Positions 38,652-48,051 of a stretch of 64,000 nt of DNA are shown here, piece by piece. Both the position numbers and the translations under genes were made by a program. Within the stretch, counting starts at the first letter, position 1; the number at the start of each line of letters is the position of its first letter. The notes under the pieces are model-generated. The model searched no databases. It was not told where the DNA came from and was given only the letters and a program-made list of their open reading frames with translations. The DNA comes from DATFDN01 sp963756495 (lineage in GTDB: Bacteria > Pseudomonadota > Alphaproteobacteria > Acetobacterales > Acetobacteraceae), in contig CAVWNS010000014.1 of assembly GCA_963756495.1 (NCBI GenBank), positions 744,001 to 808,000 of the forward strand, written 5' to 3'.

Positions 38652-39929
38652 TTGTCCATTCCCACGACGATCCTGAGCGCGGCAGATGCCCTGGCGGACG
38701 CGTTCGGTGTGCTGAAGCGGCCGCTCGCGCCGGCGCCCCTGCTTACCAGGGCCCGTCGGGAAACCGGGCTTTCCGAACTGGGCGAGACCGACATCGTCGA
38801 GTCGCTGGAGCGGCTCCTGAGCGCCTGCACCCGCGAGGCGAAACTGAGCCTTGTCGGCCGGGGGGCATTGCGCTGGGACGTGGTGCGGTTCCTCTCGAAC
38901 CTGCTGCGCCTACGCGAAGCCGAGGCCGCCCGCCCCGACATCCTGGCGCAGCGGATCGACCGGCCGATCTTCATCACCGGCCTGCCCCGCAGTGGCACCA
39001 CGTTCCTGCACCGGCTGATGATGGAGGACGAGCAGACGCGCGCCCCGCTCGTGTTCCAGACCATCTATCCGTTCCCCGACGCCAACGGGAAGGACCGGCG
39101 CGAACGGCGCGTTAACCGACAGCTTCGCGCCTTCGAGAGGCTGGCCCCGGAGTTCCGCTCGCTGCATCCGCTGGAAGCGCGATCGCCGCAGGAATGCTCC
39201 GAGATCACCGCGCACGTCTTCCGTAGCCTGCGCTTCGACACGACGTTCCAGATCCCATCCTACCGGCGCTGGCTGGATACGGTCGGGCAATTGCCCGCCT
39301 ATCGCTTCCACCGCCGCTTTCTCCAGCATCTCCAGCACCAGCAAGGGGCCGGGCGCTGGGTGCTGAAATGTCCCGACCACCTGTTCGCGCTGCGCGAGCT
39401 GCGCGCCACCTACCCGGACGCCAGGGTCGTGTTCGTCCATCGCGACCCGGTGAAGGTGCTGCTGTCGCTGACCCAGCTCACCGAAGTGCTGCGCCGCCCG
39501 TTCACCCGCCGCATCGATCCGCACCGGATCGGGCGCGAGGAGAGCGCGCGCTGGTACGACGGCACGCTCCGGATGATGCAGGCCGAGGCGGAGGGGATGT
39601 TCGCCGAGCCGATCTGTCATGTCCATTATCTCGACCTCATCACCGATCCGGTGAGCACGGTCGAGAGCGTGTATGGCCATTTCGGCCTGTCGGTGGCGCC
39701 GGAGGCCGCCACGCGCATGGCGAGCCTGGTCGCCGAGCGGCCGAACGGCGGCTACGGCCGACACATCTACCGATTCGAGGATCACGGGCTCGATGCGGGC
39801 ACCGAGCGCGACCGCTTCCGCGGCTACATGATCCAGTTCGGCATCGAGCCGGAGGCGGCGCGCCCGCGCCGGACTGCCACGTCCGCCACGTTCAACCCGC
39901 TGCCGTCGGCCCGCACCGGCGCGAACTGA
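38652..39929 (+). CDS. Sulfotransferase-family protein
   Basis: The 425-residue cytosolic protein has the PAPS 5'-phosphosulfate loop GLPRSGTTFLHRLM at about residue 109 and the 3'-phosphate motif RVVFVHRDPVKVLLS near 263. The best start is a TTG at 38652 (MSIPTTILSAADALADAFGV), which has GGAGAG seven bases upstream; no ATG fits. The N-terminal ~90 residues form a helical extension common in bacterial sulfotransferase_3/LPS-type members. It is flanked by the divergent mlaC-like gene and the pnt operon and seems monocistronic. The acceptor could be a lipid or glycan, by inference. Confidence 0.85.
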   Translation: MSIPTTILSAADALADAFGVLKRPLAPAPLLTRARRETGLSELGETDIVESLERLLSACTREAKLSLVGRGALRWDVVRFLSNLLRLREAEAARPDILAQRIDRPIFITGLPRSGTTFLHRLMMEDEQTRAPLVFQTIYPFPDANGKDRRERRVNRQLRAFERLAPEFRSLHPLEARSPQECSEITAHVFRSLRFDTTFQIPSYRRWLDTVGQLPAYRFHRRFLQHLQHQQGAGRWVLKCPDHLFALRELRATYPDARVVFVHRDPVKVLLSLTQLTEVLRRPFTRRIDPHRIGREESARWYDGTLRMMQAEAEGMFAEPICHVHYLDLITDPVSTVESVYGHFGLSVAPEAATRMASLVAERPNGGYGRHIYRFEDHGLDAGTERDRFRGYMIQFGIEPEAARPRRTATSATFNPLPSARTGAN

Positions 39930-40012
39930 GCGCGGCGTTTGCGCGCGCTCCCACTTGCGCGGCCGGTGGCCATCGCGCATCGTCCGCTGCCCTTTCCTGA
40001 AGGATTCGATGG

Positions 40013-41161
40013 ATGCGCCTTGCGGTGCTGAAGGAACGGCGCGCGTTCGAGACGCGCGTGGCGGCGACGGCGGAGACCGTGAAGCGGCTGACCGCGCTGG
40101 GGCTGAGCGTGGCGATCGAGGCCGGGGCGGGCGCCCATGCGGGCGTGAGCGACGCCGACTTCGCCGCCGCCGGCGCCGAGATCGCGCCGGATGCCGCGGC
40201 GGCGCTGCAAGGGGCCGGGATCGTGTTCGCCGTTCAGATGCCGGAACCCGAGCGCCTCGCGGAGATTCCGCCCGGAGCCCTGCTGATCTGCATCGTCAAC
40301 GCGCCGGCCGATGAGGTGCGCGCGCTCCAGTTGCTCGCCGAGCGGCGCATCGACATCGCGGCGATGGAGCTGCTGCCGCGCATCACCCGCGCGCAGGCGA
40401 TGGACGTGCTGTCCAGCCAAGCCAACCTGGCCGGCTACCGCGCGGTGATCGAGGCCGCCGCCGCGTTCGAGCGCGGCTTCGCCATGATGATGACCGCCGC
40501 CGGCACGGTGGCGCCGGCGCGCGTCTTCGTCATCGGCGCCGGCGTCGCCGGCTTGCAGGCCATCGCCACCGCGCGCCGGCTGGGGGGGATCGTCTCGGCG
40601 ACCGATGTGCGTCCCGCCGCCAAGGAGGAGATCCGCTCGCTCGGCGCCGCCTTCGTCGGCGTCGAGGACGAGGAGACCGCCGCCCAGACCGGCGCCTACG
40701 CGCGCGAGATGACGGAGGCGTTCCGCCGCAAGCAGGCCGAGCTGATGGCCGCCACCGTCGCCAAGAACGACATCGTCATCTGCACCGCCCTGGTGATGGG
40801 TCGCGCCGCCCCGGTGATCGTGACCGAGCCGATGGTCGCCGGAATGCGCGCGGGCAGCGTGATCGTGGACCTCGCCGCCGATGCCGGCGGCAATTGCGCG
40901 GCGACGCGCCCGGGCGAACGCGTCGTCACCGAAAACGGCGTGGTCGTGCTCGGCTGGCGCAACTGGCCGGGTCGCATCGCCGTGGCCGCCAGCGCGCTCT
41001 ACGCCCGCAACCTGATGACCTTCCTGACCACCTTCTGGGACAAGGAGGCGGGCGCGCCTCGGCTGCCGGCCGAGGACGAGATCGTGCGCGGCGTGCTGCT
41101 CACCCGTGCCGGCGCGGTCGTGCATCCGCAATTCGCGCAGCCCGCATCCCAGGCCGCCTGA
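40013..41161 (+). CDS. pntAA: NAD(P) transhydrogenase alpha subunit part 1 (soluble domain I)
   Basis: The 382-residue NAD(H)-binding subunit of the proton-translocating transhydrogenase starts MRLAVLKERRAFETRVAATA. It has the Rossmann segment FVIGAGVAGLQAIATARRLG, VSATDVRPAAKEEIRSLGA, and GSVIVDLAADAGGNCA, where the family usually reads DLAAEQGGN. The stop falls before the membrane part, which is a separate gene (pntAB), as is usual in alphaproteobacteria. The complex uses the proton motive force to reduce NADP with NADH. A TGAAGGA site precedes the start. The three pnt genes are spaced by 15 and 5 bases and form one operon. Confidence 0.93.
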   Translation: MRLAVLKERRAFETRVAATAETVKRLTALGLSVAIEAGAGAHAGVSDADFAAAGAEIAPDAAAALQGAGIVFAVQMPEPERLAEIPPGALLICIVNAPADEVRALQLLAERRIDIAAMELLPRITRAQAMDVLSSQANLAGYRAVIEAAAAFERGFAMMMTAAGTVAPARVFVIGAGVAGLQAIATARRLGGIVSATDVRPAAKEEIRSLGAAFVGVEDEETAAQTGAYAREMTEAFRRKQAELMAATVAKNDIVICTALVMGRAAPVIVTEPMVAGMRAGSVIVDLAADAGGNCAATRPGERVVTENGVVVLGWRNWPGRIAVAASALYARNLMTFLTTFWDKEAGAPRLPAEDEIVRGVLLTRAGAVVHPQFAQPASQAA

Positions 41162-41176
41162 CCACCGGAGACGCCG

Positions 41177-41581
41177 ATGGACCCCAATCAGATCGCCGAT
41201 GAGGCTGCCCGGCTCGCCGTGCAGGCCAACGCGCTCGCCGCGCACGCCTCCGCGCTGATCGGGGGCGGGATCGTGGCCGCGACGCCGCTCGTCGTCGGGA
41301 TCCCCTTCATCTACCTGTTCGCGATCTTCGTGATGGCCTGCTTCGTCGGCTACTATGTGGTCTGGAACGTCACCCCGGCGCTGCACTCGCCGCTGATGGC
41401 GGTCACCAACGCGATCAGCTCGGTCATCGTGGTCGGCGCAATGCTGGCGGCCGGCTTGGCGCTCAGCAACGTCTCGCGCGTCTTCGGCTTCCTGGCGGTG
41501 CTGCTGGCCTCGGTGAACATCTTCGGCGGCTTCCTGGTGACCCACCGGATGCTGTCGATGTTTCGCCGCCGGCAAGGCTGA
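41177..41581 (+). CDS. pntAB: NAD(P) transhydrogenase alpha subunit part 2 (membrane domain)
   Basis: The 134-residue membrane protein has three hydrophobic segments, around VVGIPFIYLFAIFVMACFVG, AISSVIVVGAMLAAGLALSN and FGFLAVLLASVNIFGGFLVT. It ends MLSMFRRRQG, the typical C-terminus (HRMLxMF). It forms part of the proton channel with PntB. GGAG lies upstream of the ATG, and the gene sits between pntAA and pntB with gaps of 15 and 5 bases. The N-terminus is a short Ala-rich helix before the first membrane span. Confidence 0.93.
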   Translation: MDPNQIADEAARLAVQANALAAHASALIGGGIVAATPLVVGIPFIYLFAIFVMACFVGYYVVWNVTPALHSPLMAVTNAISSVIVVGAMLAAGLALSNVSRVFGFLAVLLASVNIFGGFLVTHRMLSMFRRRQG

Positions 41582-41586
41582 GCCCG

Positions 41587-42990
41587 ATGTCGACGCAACT
41601 GACCGCCTTCTTCTACCTGGTCGCGGCCGTGCTGTTCGTGCTGGCGCTGCGCGGCCTGTCCAGCCCGGTCACCTCGCGCCAGGGCAACCGGCTCGGCATG
41701 GTCGGCATGCTGATCGCCGTGCTCGCCACCCTGGTCGGCAACCATATGTGGGCGAGCGGCTACGGGTTCATCGTGCTCGCCGTCATCATCGGCGGCGGGA
41801 TCGGCACCTTCATCGCCATGCGCATCCAGATGACGGCGCTGCCGCAGCTGGTCGCGGCGTTCCACTCCCTGGTCGGGCTCGCCGCCGTGTTCGTCGCCGC
41901 CGCGGCGCTGAACGCGCCGGCCGCGTTCGGCATCGGCGTGCCGGGAGCCATCTACCCCGAGAGCCTGATCGAGATGTCGATCGGGCTGGCCATCGGCGCC
42001 ATCACCTTCTCGGGTTCGCTGATCGCCTTCGGCAAGCTGCAAGGCATCCTGGGGGGCGCGCCTGTCACCTTCCCCATGCAGCACCCGCTCAATCTCGGGC
42101 TCGGCATCCTGGCCGTGGTGCTGATCGTGCTGTTCGTGCTCACCGGCAGCCAGCCGGTGTTCTGGCTCATCGCGCTGCTGGCACTCGCGCTCGGCTTCCT
42201 CCTCATCATCCCGATCGGCGGCGCCGACATGCCGGTCGTCGTATCGATGCTGAACAGCTACTCGGGATGGGCCGCCTGCGGCATCGGCTTCACCATCCAG
42301 AACCTCGCGCTCATCATCACCGGTTCGCTGGTCGGCGCCTCCGGCGCGATCCTGTCCTACGTGATGTGCAAGGGCATGAACCGCAGTATCTTCAACGTGC
42401 TGCTCGGCGGGTTCGGCGCCGGGGGCGCGGCGGCTTCCGTCGGCGGCCCGGCGGTGGACCGCACGGTGAAAAGCGGCAATGCCGACGACGCGGCGTTCAT
42501 TCTGAAGAACGCCTCGAAGGTCATCATCATCCCCGGCTACGGAATGGCCGTCGCCCAGGCCCAGCACGCGCTGCGCGAGATGGGCGACGTGCTGAAGGCC
42601 GAGGGCGTGGACGTGAAATACGCCATCCATCCCGTCGCCGGCCGGATGCCGGGGCACATGAACGTGCTGCTCGCCGAGGCCAACGTGCCGTACGACGAGG
42701 TCTTCGAGCTGGAGACCATCAACAACGAGTTCGCCACCGCCGACGTCGCCTACGTGATCGGCGCCAACGACGTCACCAACCCCGCCGCCAAGACCGACCG
42801 CGCCTCGCCCATCTACGGCATGCCGATCCTGGAGGTGGAGCGTGCGGGCACGGTCCTATTCGTGAAGCGCTCGATGGCCTCGGGCTACGCGGGGGTGGAC
42901 AACGAGCTGTTCTTCCGGCCGAACACCATGATGCTGTTCGGCGACGCCAAGAAGATGACCGAGGAGATCGTCCAGGCGCTCGGCCGCTGA
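41587..42990 (+). CDS. pntB: NAD(P) transhydrogenase beta subunit
   Basis: The 467-residue subunit has about nine N-terminal membrane helices (AFFYLVAAVLFVLALRGLSS onwards) forming the proton path. The C-terminal NADP-binding domain III reads IIIPGYGMAVAQAQHALREM, IHPVAGRMPGHMNVLLAEA, VIGANDVTNPAA and MMLFGDAKKM. All diagnostic loops of PntB are present and the length is standard. It completes the pnt operon and supplies NADPH, consistent with nearby SDR, P450 and glutathione reductase genes that use reduced nucleotide. An SDR gene begins four bases after its stop and may be co-transcribed. Confidence 0.94.
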   Translation: MSTQLTAFFYLVAAVLFVLALRGLSSPVTSRQGNRLGMVGMLIAVLATLVGNHMWASGYGFIVLAVIIGGGIGTFIAMRIQMTALPQLVAAFHSLVGLAAVFVAAAALNAPAAFGIGVPGAIYPESLIEMSIGLAIGAITFSGSLIAFGKLQGILGGAPVTFPMQHPLNLGLGILAVVLIVLFVLTGSQPVFWLIALLALALGFLLIIPIGGADMPVVVSMLNSYSGWAACGIGFTIQNLALIITGSLVGASGAILSYVMCKGMNRSIFNVLLGGFGAGGAAASVGGPAVDRTVKSGNADDAAFILKNASKVIIIPGYGMAVAQAQHALREMGDVLKAEGVDVKYAIHPVAGRMPGHMNVLLAEANVPYDEVFELETINNEFATADVAYVIGANDVTNPAAKTDRASPIYGMPILEVERAGTVLFVKRSMASGYAGVDNELFFRPNTMMLFGDAKKMTEEIVQALGR

Positions 42991-42994
42991 CCCG

Positions 42995-43717
42995 ATGAGC
43001 GGCACGGCCGACGGCATGTCGATGCGTGTGGCCCTGGTGACGGGCGGGGCGCGCGGGATCGGCGCGGGCATCGCCGCGCGTCTGGCGGCCGACGGGTTCC
43101 GGGTCGTGCTAGCCGACCAGGATGCGGCGACGGCGCCGCCAGCCGGGCGGGCGGTGCGCTGTGATGTCGGCGCGGAGGACGAAGTGGCCCGGCTGGTCGC
43201 CGACATCGCGGCATCCGAGGGTCGCCTGGATGCGCTGGTCTGTAACGCAGCCATATCAATCCGCAAAGCGATTGCGGCATTGAGCCTCGCCGAGTGGTCT
43301 CGCGTGCTCGCCACCAATCTGACGAGCACCTTCCTGCTGGTGCGCGCCGCCGGCGCCATGCTGCGCGCCAGGGGCGGCGCGGTGGTGACGATCGCCTCGA
43401 CCCGCGCGCACATGTCCGAGCCCGACACCGAGGCCTACGCCGCCTCCAAGGGCGGGCTGCTCGCGCTGACCCACGCGCTGGCGGTCAGCCTCGGTCCCGA
43501 CATCCGCGTCAACTGCATCAGCCCCGGCTGGATTTTCACCAAGGGCGAGAAGCCGAGTTCCGCAGACCACGTCCAGCACCCGGCCGGTCGGGTAGGAACG
43601 GTGGCCGATGTGGCCGCGCTCGCGTCCTATCTGGTCGGTCCCGAGAGCGGCTTCGTCACCGGCACCGAGTTCGTCATCGACGGCGGCATGACACGAAAGA
43701 TGATCTACGTCGGGTAA
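42995..43717 (+). CDS. SDR-family oxidoreductase
   Basis: The 240-residue classical SDR has VALVTGGARGIGAGIAARLA for cofactor binding, DALVCNAAISIRKA in place of the usual NNAG, a Ser in VTIASTRAHMS and YAASKGG. The C-terminus VIDGGMTRKMIYVG is typical of 3-oxoacyl-ACP-reductase-like members (the GGMTxKMIY ending). The first ATG is at 42995, but further ATGs at 43016 and 43022 are closer to the conserved start, and no ribosome site clearly decides. It follows pntB by four bases, and a GNAT gene follows 18 bases later. The substrate is unknown. Confidence 0.87.
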   Translation: MSGTADGMSMRVALVTGGARGIGAGIAARLAADGFRVVLADQDAATAPPAGRAVRCDVGAEDEVARLVADIAASEGRLDALVCNAAISIRKAIAALSLAEWSRVLATNLTSTFLLVRAAGAMLRARGGAVVTIASTRAHMSEPDTEAYAASKGGLLALTHALAVSLGPDIRVNCISPGWIFTKGEKPSSADHVQHPAGRVGTVADVAALASYLVGPESGFVTGTEFVIDGGMTRKMIYVG

Positions 43718-43735
43718 AGCGAAGCGGAGACGCGC

Positions 43736-44308
43736 GTGACCGGACCCGTGATCGAAACAGCCCGACTGGTCCTGCGCCCGCCGATCGAGAGTGACCTGGA
43801 CAGCTGGGCCGGCTTCATGGCCGACGCGGTCGCGACACGCTTCGTCGGGGGCACGCAGGCCCGCTCGGTTGCCTGGCGCGGCATGGCGACCATGGCCGGA
43901 TGCTGGGCTCTGCGCGGGTTCGGCATGTTCTCCGTTGTCGAACGCAGCAGCGGACGCTGGGTCGGGCGCATCGGCCCATGGCAACCCGAGGGCTGGCCCG
44001 GTCCGGAAATCGGATGGAGCTTGGTGCGCGACGTCTGGGGACTCGGTTACGCGACCGAGGGCGCCAGCGCCGCGATCGACTGGGCTCTGGACACGCTCGG
44101 CTGGTCAGAGATCATCCATGTGATCGATCCGGAGAATGCCGCTTCCCTCGCCGTCGCCGCCAGGCTTGGCTCAACCCATCACGGCCCGGGCCGGCTGCCC
44201 GTTCCCTATCAGGATCAGCGTGTGGACATCTGGGGTCAGACCGCAAACGTCTGGCGCAAGAGGAGAGGCGCCGTGCTCTCGCGTGGAGATCCGGCTTCGG
44301 GAGAGTAG
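43736..44308 (+). CDS. GNAT-family N-acetyltransferase (RimJ/RimL type)
   Basis: The 190-residue protein begins at a GTG at 43736 (MTGPVIETARLVLRPPIESD). TARLxLRP is the hallmark N-terminus of RimJ/RimL-like acetyltransferases. The acetyl-CoA loop is around WGLGYATEGASAAIDWAL, followed by IIHVIDPENAASLAVAARLG. It acetylates an amine of a protein or small molecule using acetyl-CoA; the target is unknown. It lies 18 bases after an SDR gene and 57 bases before a P450 gene, all on the plus strand. The last ~20 residues after WRKRRGAVL are not typical of the family and may be an extension. Confidence 0.83.
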   Translation: MTGPVIETARLVLRPPIESDLDSWAGFMADAVATRFVGGTQARSVAWRGMATMAGCWALRGFGMFSVVERSSGRWVGRIGPWQPEGWPGPEIGWSLVRDVWGLGYATEGASAAIDWALDTLGWSEIIHVIDPENAASLAVAARLGSTHHGPGRLPVPYQDQRVDIWGQTANVWRKRRGAVLSRGDPASGE

Positions 44309-44365
44309 CCGCTGCACGCGATCCCGCCTCCTGGACCGCGCATCGTTTCCCCCCATGTCTCGGGT

Positions 44366-45745
44366 ATGTCTGAAGCGCACACCCTGATCCCGGCCGTCAT
44401 CCCGCCGCGCCCGCCCATGCCGACGCGCCTGCGCACGCAGCTGGAGGCCTTTCTTGTGCTCCGTCGGAACGCGCTCGAACTCTGGGGGCCGGTGGCGTAC
44501 CGGGAGGGTATCCTCCCTGGCCGCTTTCTCGGCCGCGAGCAGCTCATGCTCAACGCGCCCGAGGCGATCCGCCACGTCCTGGTCGATAACCACGAGAACT
44601 ACCGCCGCAACATCGGCACGCAGCGTGTGCTCCAGCCGGTGCTCGGAAGCGGGCTGTTCCTCGCCGAGGGTCACGCTTGGCGCCACCAGCGCCGCACCAT
44701 CGCTCCGGCGCTGGCGCCGCGCAGCATGCCCCTGCTGGCGCGCCATGTGGTGGCCGCGAGCAAGGTCAAGGAGGACGAACTCGGCCGTCGCGCGGGCATT
44801 CCGGTGGAGCTGCTCCGGCAGTTGCAGCACTTGGCGCTGACCATCGCGGGGCAGTCGATGTTCTCGCTGGAGATGGCAAGCTTCGGCGCCGAGCTGCGCG
44901 CGATGCTGATGCGCTATGCCACGCGCTTCGCCCAACCCGGCTTTCTCGACCTGATATTGCCGGGCACGGTGTCCTCTCCCATCGATCTCGGCCGCGCCGC
45001 CTTCCGCAAGGAGTGGCTGCGGCTGATCGACCGCATGATCGACACAAGGGAGAGGCAATCGCGGGCCGAGGATCAGCCGCGCGACCTGTTCGACCTGCTC
45101 GCCTCTGCGCGCGATCCGCAGACCGGCGCGGGCTTCGACCGGGCGCAGTTGCGCGACGAGGTGGCGACCATGATCCTCGCCGGGCACGAGACCACGGCGG
45201 TCACGCTGTTCTGGGCCTGCTACCTCGCCGCATTGCTGCCGGAGCATGCGGAGCGCATCGCGGCCGAGGCCGCGTTGGCCGATCTGTCGGCCGACAACGC
45301 GGGCGCCGCGATCAGGTCGTTGCCGTACACGCGCGCCTTCATCGACGAGACGCTGCGCTTGTATCCGCCGGCTTTCCTGATCGTACGCGAGGCGCGTGGT
45401 CCGGACACGATCGCGGACAGGCGGATCGCGGCGGGCACCGTGGTCAGCATCTCGCCCTGGGTGCTGCATCGCCATCGCCGCCTGTGGCGCGACCCGGAGG
45501 CGTTTGATCCCGCCCGCTTCCTGCCCGGCGCCACGCCGCCCGACCGGTACGCCTACATGCCCTTCGGCACGGGTCCGCGCACCTGCGTCGGCGCGCAGTT
45601 CGCGCTAACGGAGGCGGTCATCGTGCTCGCGCGGCTGTTGCGGGCGTTTCGCCTGGAGTTCTTCGGCAGCGGCACCGTGATGCCGCGCGGCTTCGTCACC
45701 ACCCAGCCTGACCGACCCGTCCGCTTCATCCTGACGCGGCGATGA
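44366..45745 (+). CDS. Cytochrome P450
   Basis: The 459-residue soluble P450 has the I-helix oxygen-activation motif AGHETT at 272-277, the K-helix ETLR at 328-331, and the PERF-like region FDPARFLPG. The heme loop is FGTGPRTCVG at 400-409 with Cys407 as thiolate ligand. There is no membrane anchor. The ATG at 44366 (MSEAHTLIPAVIPPRPPMPT) fits the Pro-rich bacterial N-terminus. It would need ferredoxin and reductase partners, which are not adjacent. NADPH from the upstream transhydrogenase operon could support it indirectly. The substrate is unknown; the sequence resembles bacterial P450s of fatty acid or xenobiotic type. Confidence 0.92.
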   Translation: MSEAHTLIPAVIPPRPPMPTRLRTQLEAFLVLRRNALELWGPVAYREGILPGRFLGREQLMLNAPEAIRHVLVDNHENYRRNIGTQRVLQPVLGSGLFLAEGHAWRHQRRTIAPALAPRSMPLLARHVVAASKVKEDELGRRAGIPVELLRQLQHLALTIAGQSMFSLEMASFGAELRAMLMRYATRFAQPGFLDLILPGTVSSPIDLGRAAFRKEWLRLIDRMIDTRERQSRAEDQPRDLFDLLASARDPQTGAGFDRAQLRDEVATMILAGHETTAVTLFWACYLAALLPEHAERIAAEAALADLSADNAGAAIRSLPYTRAFIDETLRLYPPAFLIVREARGPDTIADRRIAAGTVVSISPWVLHRHRRLWRDPEAFDPARFLPGATPPDRYAYMPFGTGPRTCVGAQFALTEAVIVLARLLRAFRLEFFGSGTVMPRGFVTTQPDRPVRFILTRR

Positions 45746-45770
45746 GCGGCCAGGCATGAGGGGCTGCGGC

Positions 45771-46592
45771 CTATCGCTGGATGAAGGCGAGCAGATCCTG
45801 GTTGAGCCGGTCCTTCTCGGTGAAGAACAGGCCATGCGGGGCGCCCGAATACTCCTTCAGCTCCGCGCCCTGTATCATCGAGGCCGCGACGCGGGCCGAC
45901 TTCGCCGGCGGCACGGCGGCGTCGGCGTCGCCGTGGATGATGAGCGTGGGTACGCGGAAGGCGGCCAAGTCGCCGCGGAAATCGGTCTCCGAGAAGGCGC
46001 GCACGCAGTCGAGCGTCGCCTTGGGCGAACCCAGCATCGCCATCATCAGCGCCCATTGCAGGATCTCGCTGGTGACGGTGAAGTTCAGCAGGCCGGCGCC
46101 GAAGAATTGCTTGCCGAAGGTCGCCAGGAAGTTCGGGCGGTCCTTCTTCAGACCCTCGATCATCTGGTCGAAGGTGCCGCGCTCGATGCCGTCCGGGTTG
46201 TCCGGGGCCTTCAGCAGATACGGCGTCACGGCGGAGACCAGCACGGCCTTCGTCACGCGCGCGCCGCCATGGCGGCCCATGTAGCGCGCGACCTCGCCGC
46301 CGCCCATGGAGAAGCCGACCAGCGTCACGTCGTTCAGGTTCAGCCCGTCCAGCACGACCTTCAGATCGTCGGCCATGGTGTCGTAGTCGTAGCCGCTCCA
46401 GGGCTGGCTGGACCGCCCGAAGCCGCGGCGGTCGTAGGCGATGACGCGCAGGCCGTGCGAGGCGAGAAAGACGGACTGGTACTCCCACATGTCGGAATCC
46501 AGCGGCCAGCCGTGGATCAGAACGACCGGACGGCCACTGCCCCAGTCGTTGTAGAACAGCGTCGTTTTGTCCGTCGTCTCGATGAACGCCAT
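45771..46592 (-). CDS. Alpha/beta hydrolase, non-heme chloroperoxidase-like
   Basis: The 273-residue alpha/beta hydrolase has an oxyanion segment VVLIHGWPLDSDMWEYQ and the nucleophile elbow GFSMGG with Ser95. The acid Asp is in IIHGDADAAVP and the catalytic His in YSGAPHGLFF. The HGWPLxxxMWEYQ and YDRRGFGRSSQPW pattern is that of non-heme chloroperoxidases and bacterial esterases. These proteins in vivo are more likely esterases or perhydrolases than halogenases. The ATG at 46592 has GGAGGAAGG upstream; an upstream in-frame start would add about 46 non-family residues. It is convergent with the P450 gene, ending 25 bases from it, and 279 non-coding bases separate it from the RND adaptor. Confidence 0.87.
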   Translation of the reverse strand: MAFIETTDKTTLFYNDWGSGRPVVLIHGWPLDSDMWEYQSVFLASHGLRVIAYDRRGFGRSSQPWSGYDYDTMADDLKVVLDGLNLNDVTLVGFSMGGGEVARYMGRHGGARVTKAVLVSAVTPYLLKAPDNPDGIERGTFDQMIEGLKKDRPNFLATFGKQFFGAGLLNFTVTSEILQWALMMAMLGSPKATLDCVRAFSETDFRGDLAAFRVPTLIIHGDADAAVPPAKSARVAASMIQGAELKEYSGAPHGLFFTEKDRLNQDLLAFIQR

Positions 46593-46871
46593 GCCTTCCT
46601 CCGGAGGAAACCTCCTCAACGGCGGCCGACCGAGAACGGTTTCGGTCGCTGGTGGCGCATTGACTGTCGGGTTTCCGCGTGGGCCGGGCCGACACGTCCC
46701 GGAATCGCAAGGACACACAATTTGTAACACGCCGACGCCTTTGCGGCATGCCCGTCCGACATACCTCCATGCCGGATGTGATCTCAGAGGCGCATTTGCG
46801 CTGCAACGCCCTGCCGACAGGACCCGTTCGACGCGCGTTGGCCGAGCGGAGTTGCAGCGAAGGATGGTGCC

Positions 46872-48020
46872 ATGATGGGACCCAGGCGAAACATGTTCCT
46901 GCCGCTCGGGAGCGCCGCGGCGATGCTCGGACTGGCGATGCTGATCAGTGCCCGAAGCGGTGCGCAGCCTGCGTCACCGCCGCCCGCATCAGGAGGCGGC
47001 GGGGCGATTCCGGTCATCGCGGCCGTGGTCAAGCGCCAGGACGTGAAGGTGTTCACCGAAGGGGTGGGGACCGTCGTGGTGTACAATTCCGTGCTGATCC
47101 GTTCGCGGGTGGACGGAACGTTGATGCAGATGCCGGTGAAGGAGGGCCAGGAGGTCAAGCAGGGCGATCTCATCGCGGTGATCGACCCGCGCCCCTATCA
47201 GGCGGCGCTCAGTCAGGCGATGGCGAAGAAGCAGCAGGACGAGGCGCAGCTTGCCAACGCCAAGCTTGATCTGGCGCGTTATCAGTCCCTCGCAAAGCAG
47301 GATTTCGCCTCCCGCCAACAACTGGATACGCAACAGGCGACGGTTGCGCAGGATACCGCGGCGATCGCGGGCGACCAAGCGGCGGTCCAGGCTGCGCAGC
47401 TCAATCTGACGTACTGCTACATAACATCTCCCATATCCGGAAAATTGGGTTTGCGGCTGGTCGATCCCGGTAATCTCGTGCACGCGACCGACACGACAGG
47501 GATCATCACCGTCGCGCAGATCCACCCGATCGCCGCAACCTTCACCCTGCCACAGGAGGAGCTGCCGGCCGTGACAGCGGCGATCGCACGGGGGACCGCG
47601 CCGGTGCTGGCCTTCTCGAGCAATGACACGACGCAGCTTGATACCGGGACGCTGCTCACGCCAAACAATCAGATCGACACCGCGACGGGGACGGTCACGC
47701 TGAAGGCGGCGTTTCCCAACCCGAAGAACACGCTTTGGCCGGGCCAGTTCATCAATGCGCATCTGCAGCTCGATACCGAGCGCAACGTGGTCACGCTGCC
47801 GCAGGCGGCGGTCCAGCATGGACCCGATGGTCTCTTCGTCTATGTCGTGAAGCCGGATTCCACCGTTGCCATCCAGCCGATCAGCGTCGGGTACCAGGCC
47901 GCAGACCTGGTCGTGGTGACCAAGGGCCTCGATGGCGGCGAGTTGATCGTGGTGAACGGTGCGTCGCGGCTCGAGGCCGGCACGCGCGTCGCCGCCAGGA
48001 CCGCCCCGCCGGCGAGCTGA
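46872..48020 (+). CDS. RND efflux periplasmic adaptor (membrane fusion protein, MdtA-like)
   Basis: The 382-residue adaptor has an N-terminal signal or anchor (MFLPLGSAAAMLGLAMLISA). The biotinyl-lipoyl half VYNSVLIRSRVDGTLMQMPV is followed by EGQEVKQGDLIAVIDPRPYQ, then a coiled-coil hairpin (QAALSQAMAKKQQDEAQLAN). The second lipoyl half reads YITSPISGKLGLRLVDPGNL, and a beta barrel ends AVQHGPDGLFVYVV. The pattern is that of MdtA/AcrA-type proteins of HAE-1 RND pumps. The 279-base upstream gap contains AT-rich patches likely to include the promoter; no regulator gene is adjacent. The pump gene follows 31 bases downstream. Codon use is less GC-biased here than in neighbouring genes, mildly suggesting transfer. 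Confidence 0.9.
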   Translation: MMGPRRNMFLPLGSAAAMLGLAMLISARSGAQPASPPPASGGGGAIPVIAAVVKRQDVKVFTEGVGTVVVYNSVLIRSRVDGTLMQMPVKEGQEVKQGDLIAVIDPRPYQAALSQAMAKKQQDEAQLANAKLDLARYQSLAKQDFASRQQLDTQQATVAQDTAAIAGDQAAVQAAQLNLTYCYITSPISGKLGLRLVDPGNLVHATDTTGIITVAQIHPIAATFTLPQEELPAVTAAIARGTAPVLAFSSNDTTQLDTGTLLTPNNQIDTATGTVTLKAAFPNPKNTLWPGQFINAHLQLDTERNVVTLPQAAVQHGPDGLFVYVVKPDSTVAIQPISVGYQAADLVVVTKGLDGGELIVVNGASRLEAGTRVAARTAPPAS

Positions 48021-48051
48021 ACAGCATTCATCACGGGACGTTTATCCGCTC

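Noticed and set aside
39824..42657. Long minus-strand open frames opposite the pnt operon
   Set aside because: They mirror codon structure of pntAA, pntAB and pntB, are rich in Arg/Gly/His, and have no ribosome sites.
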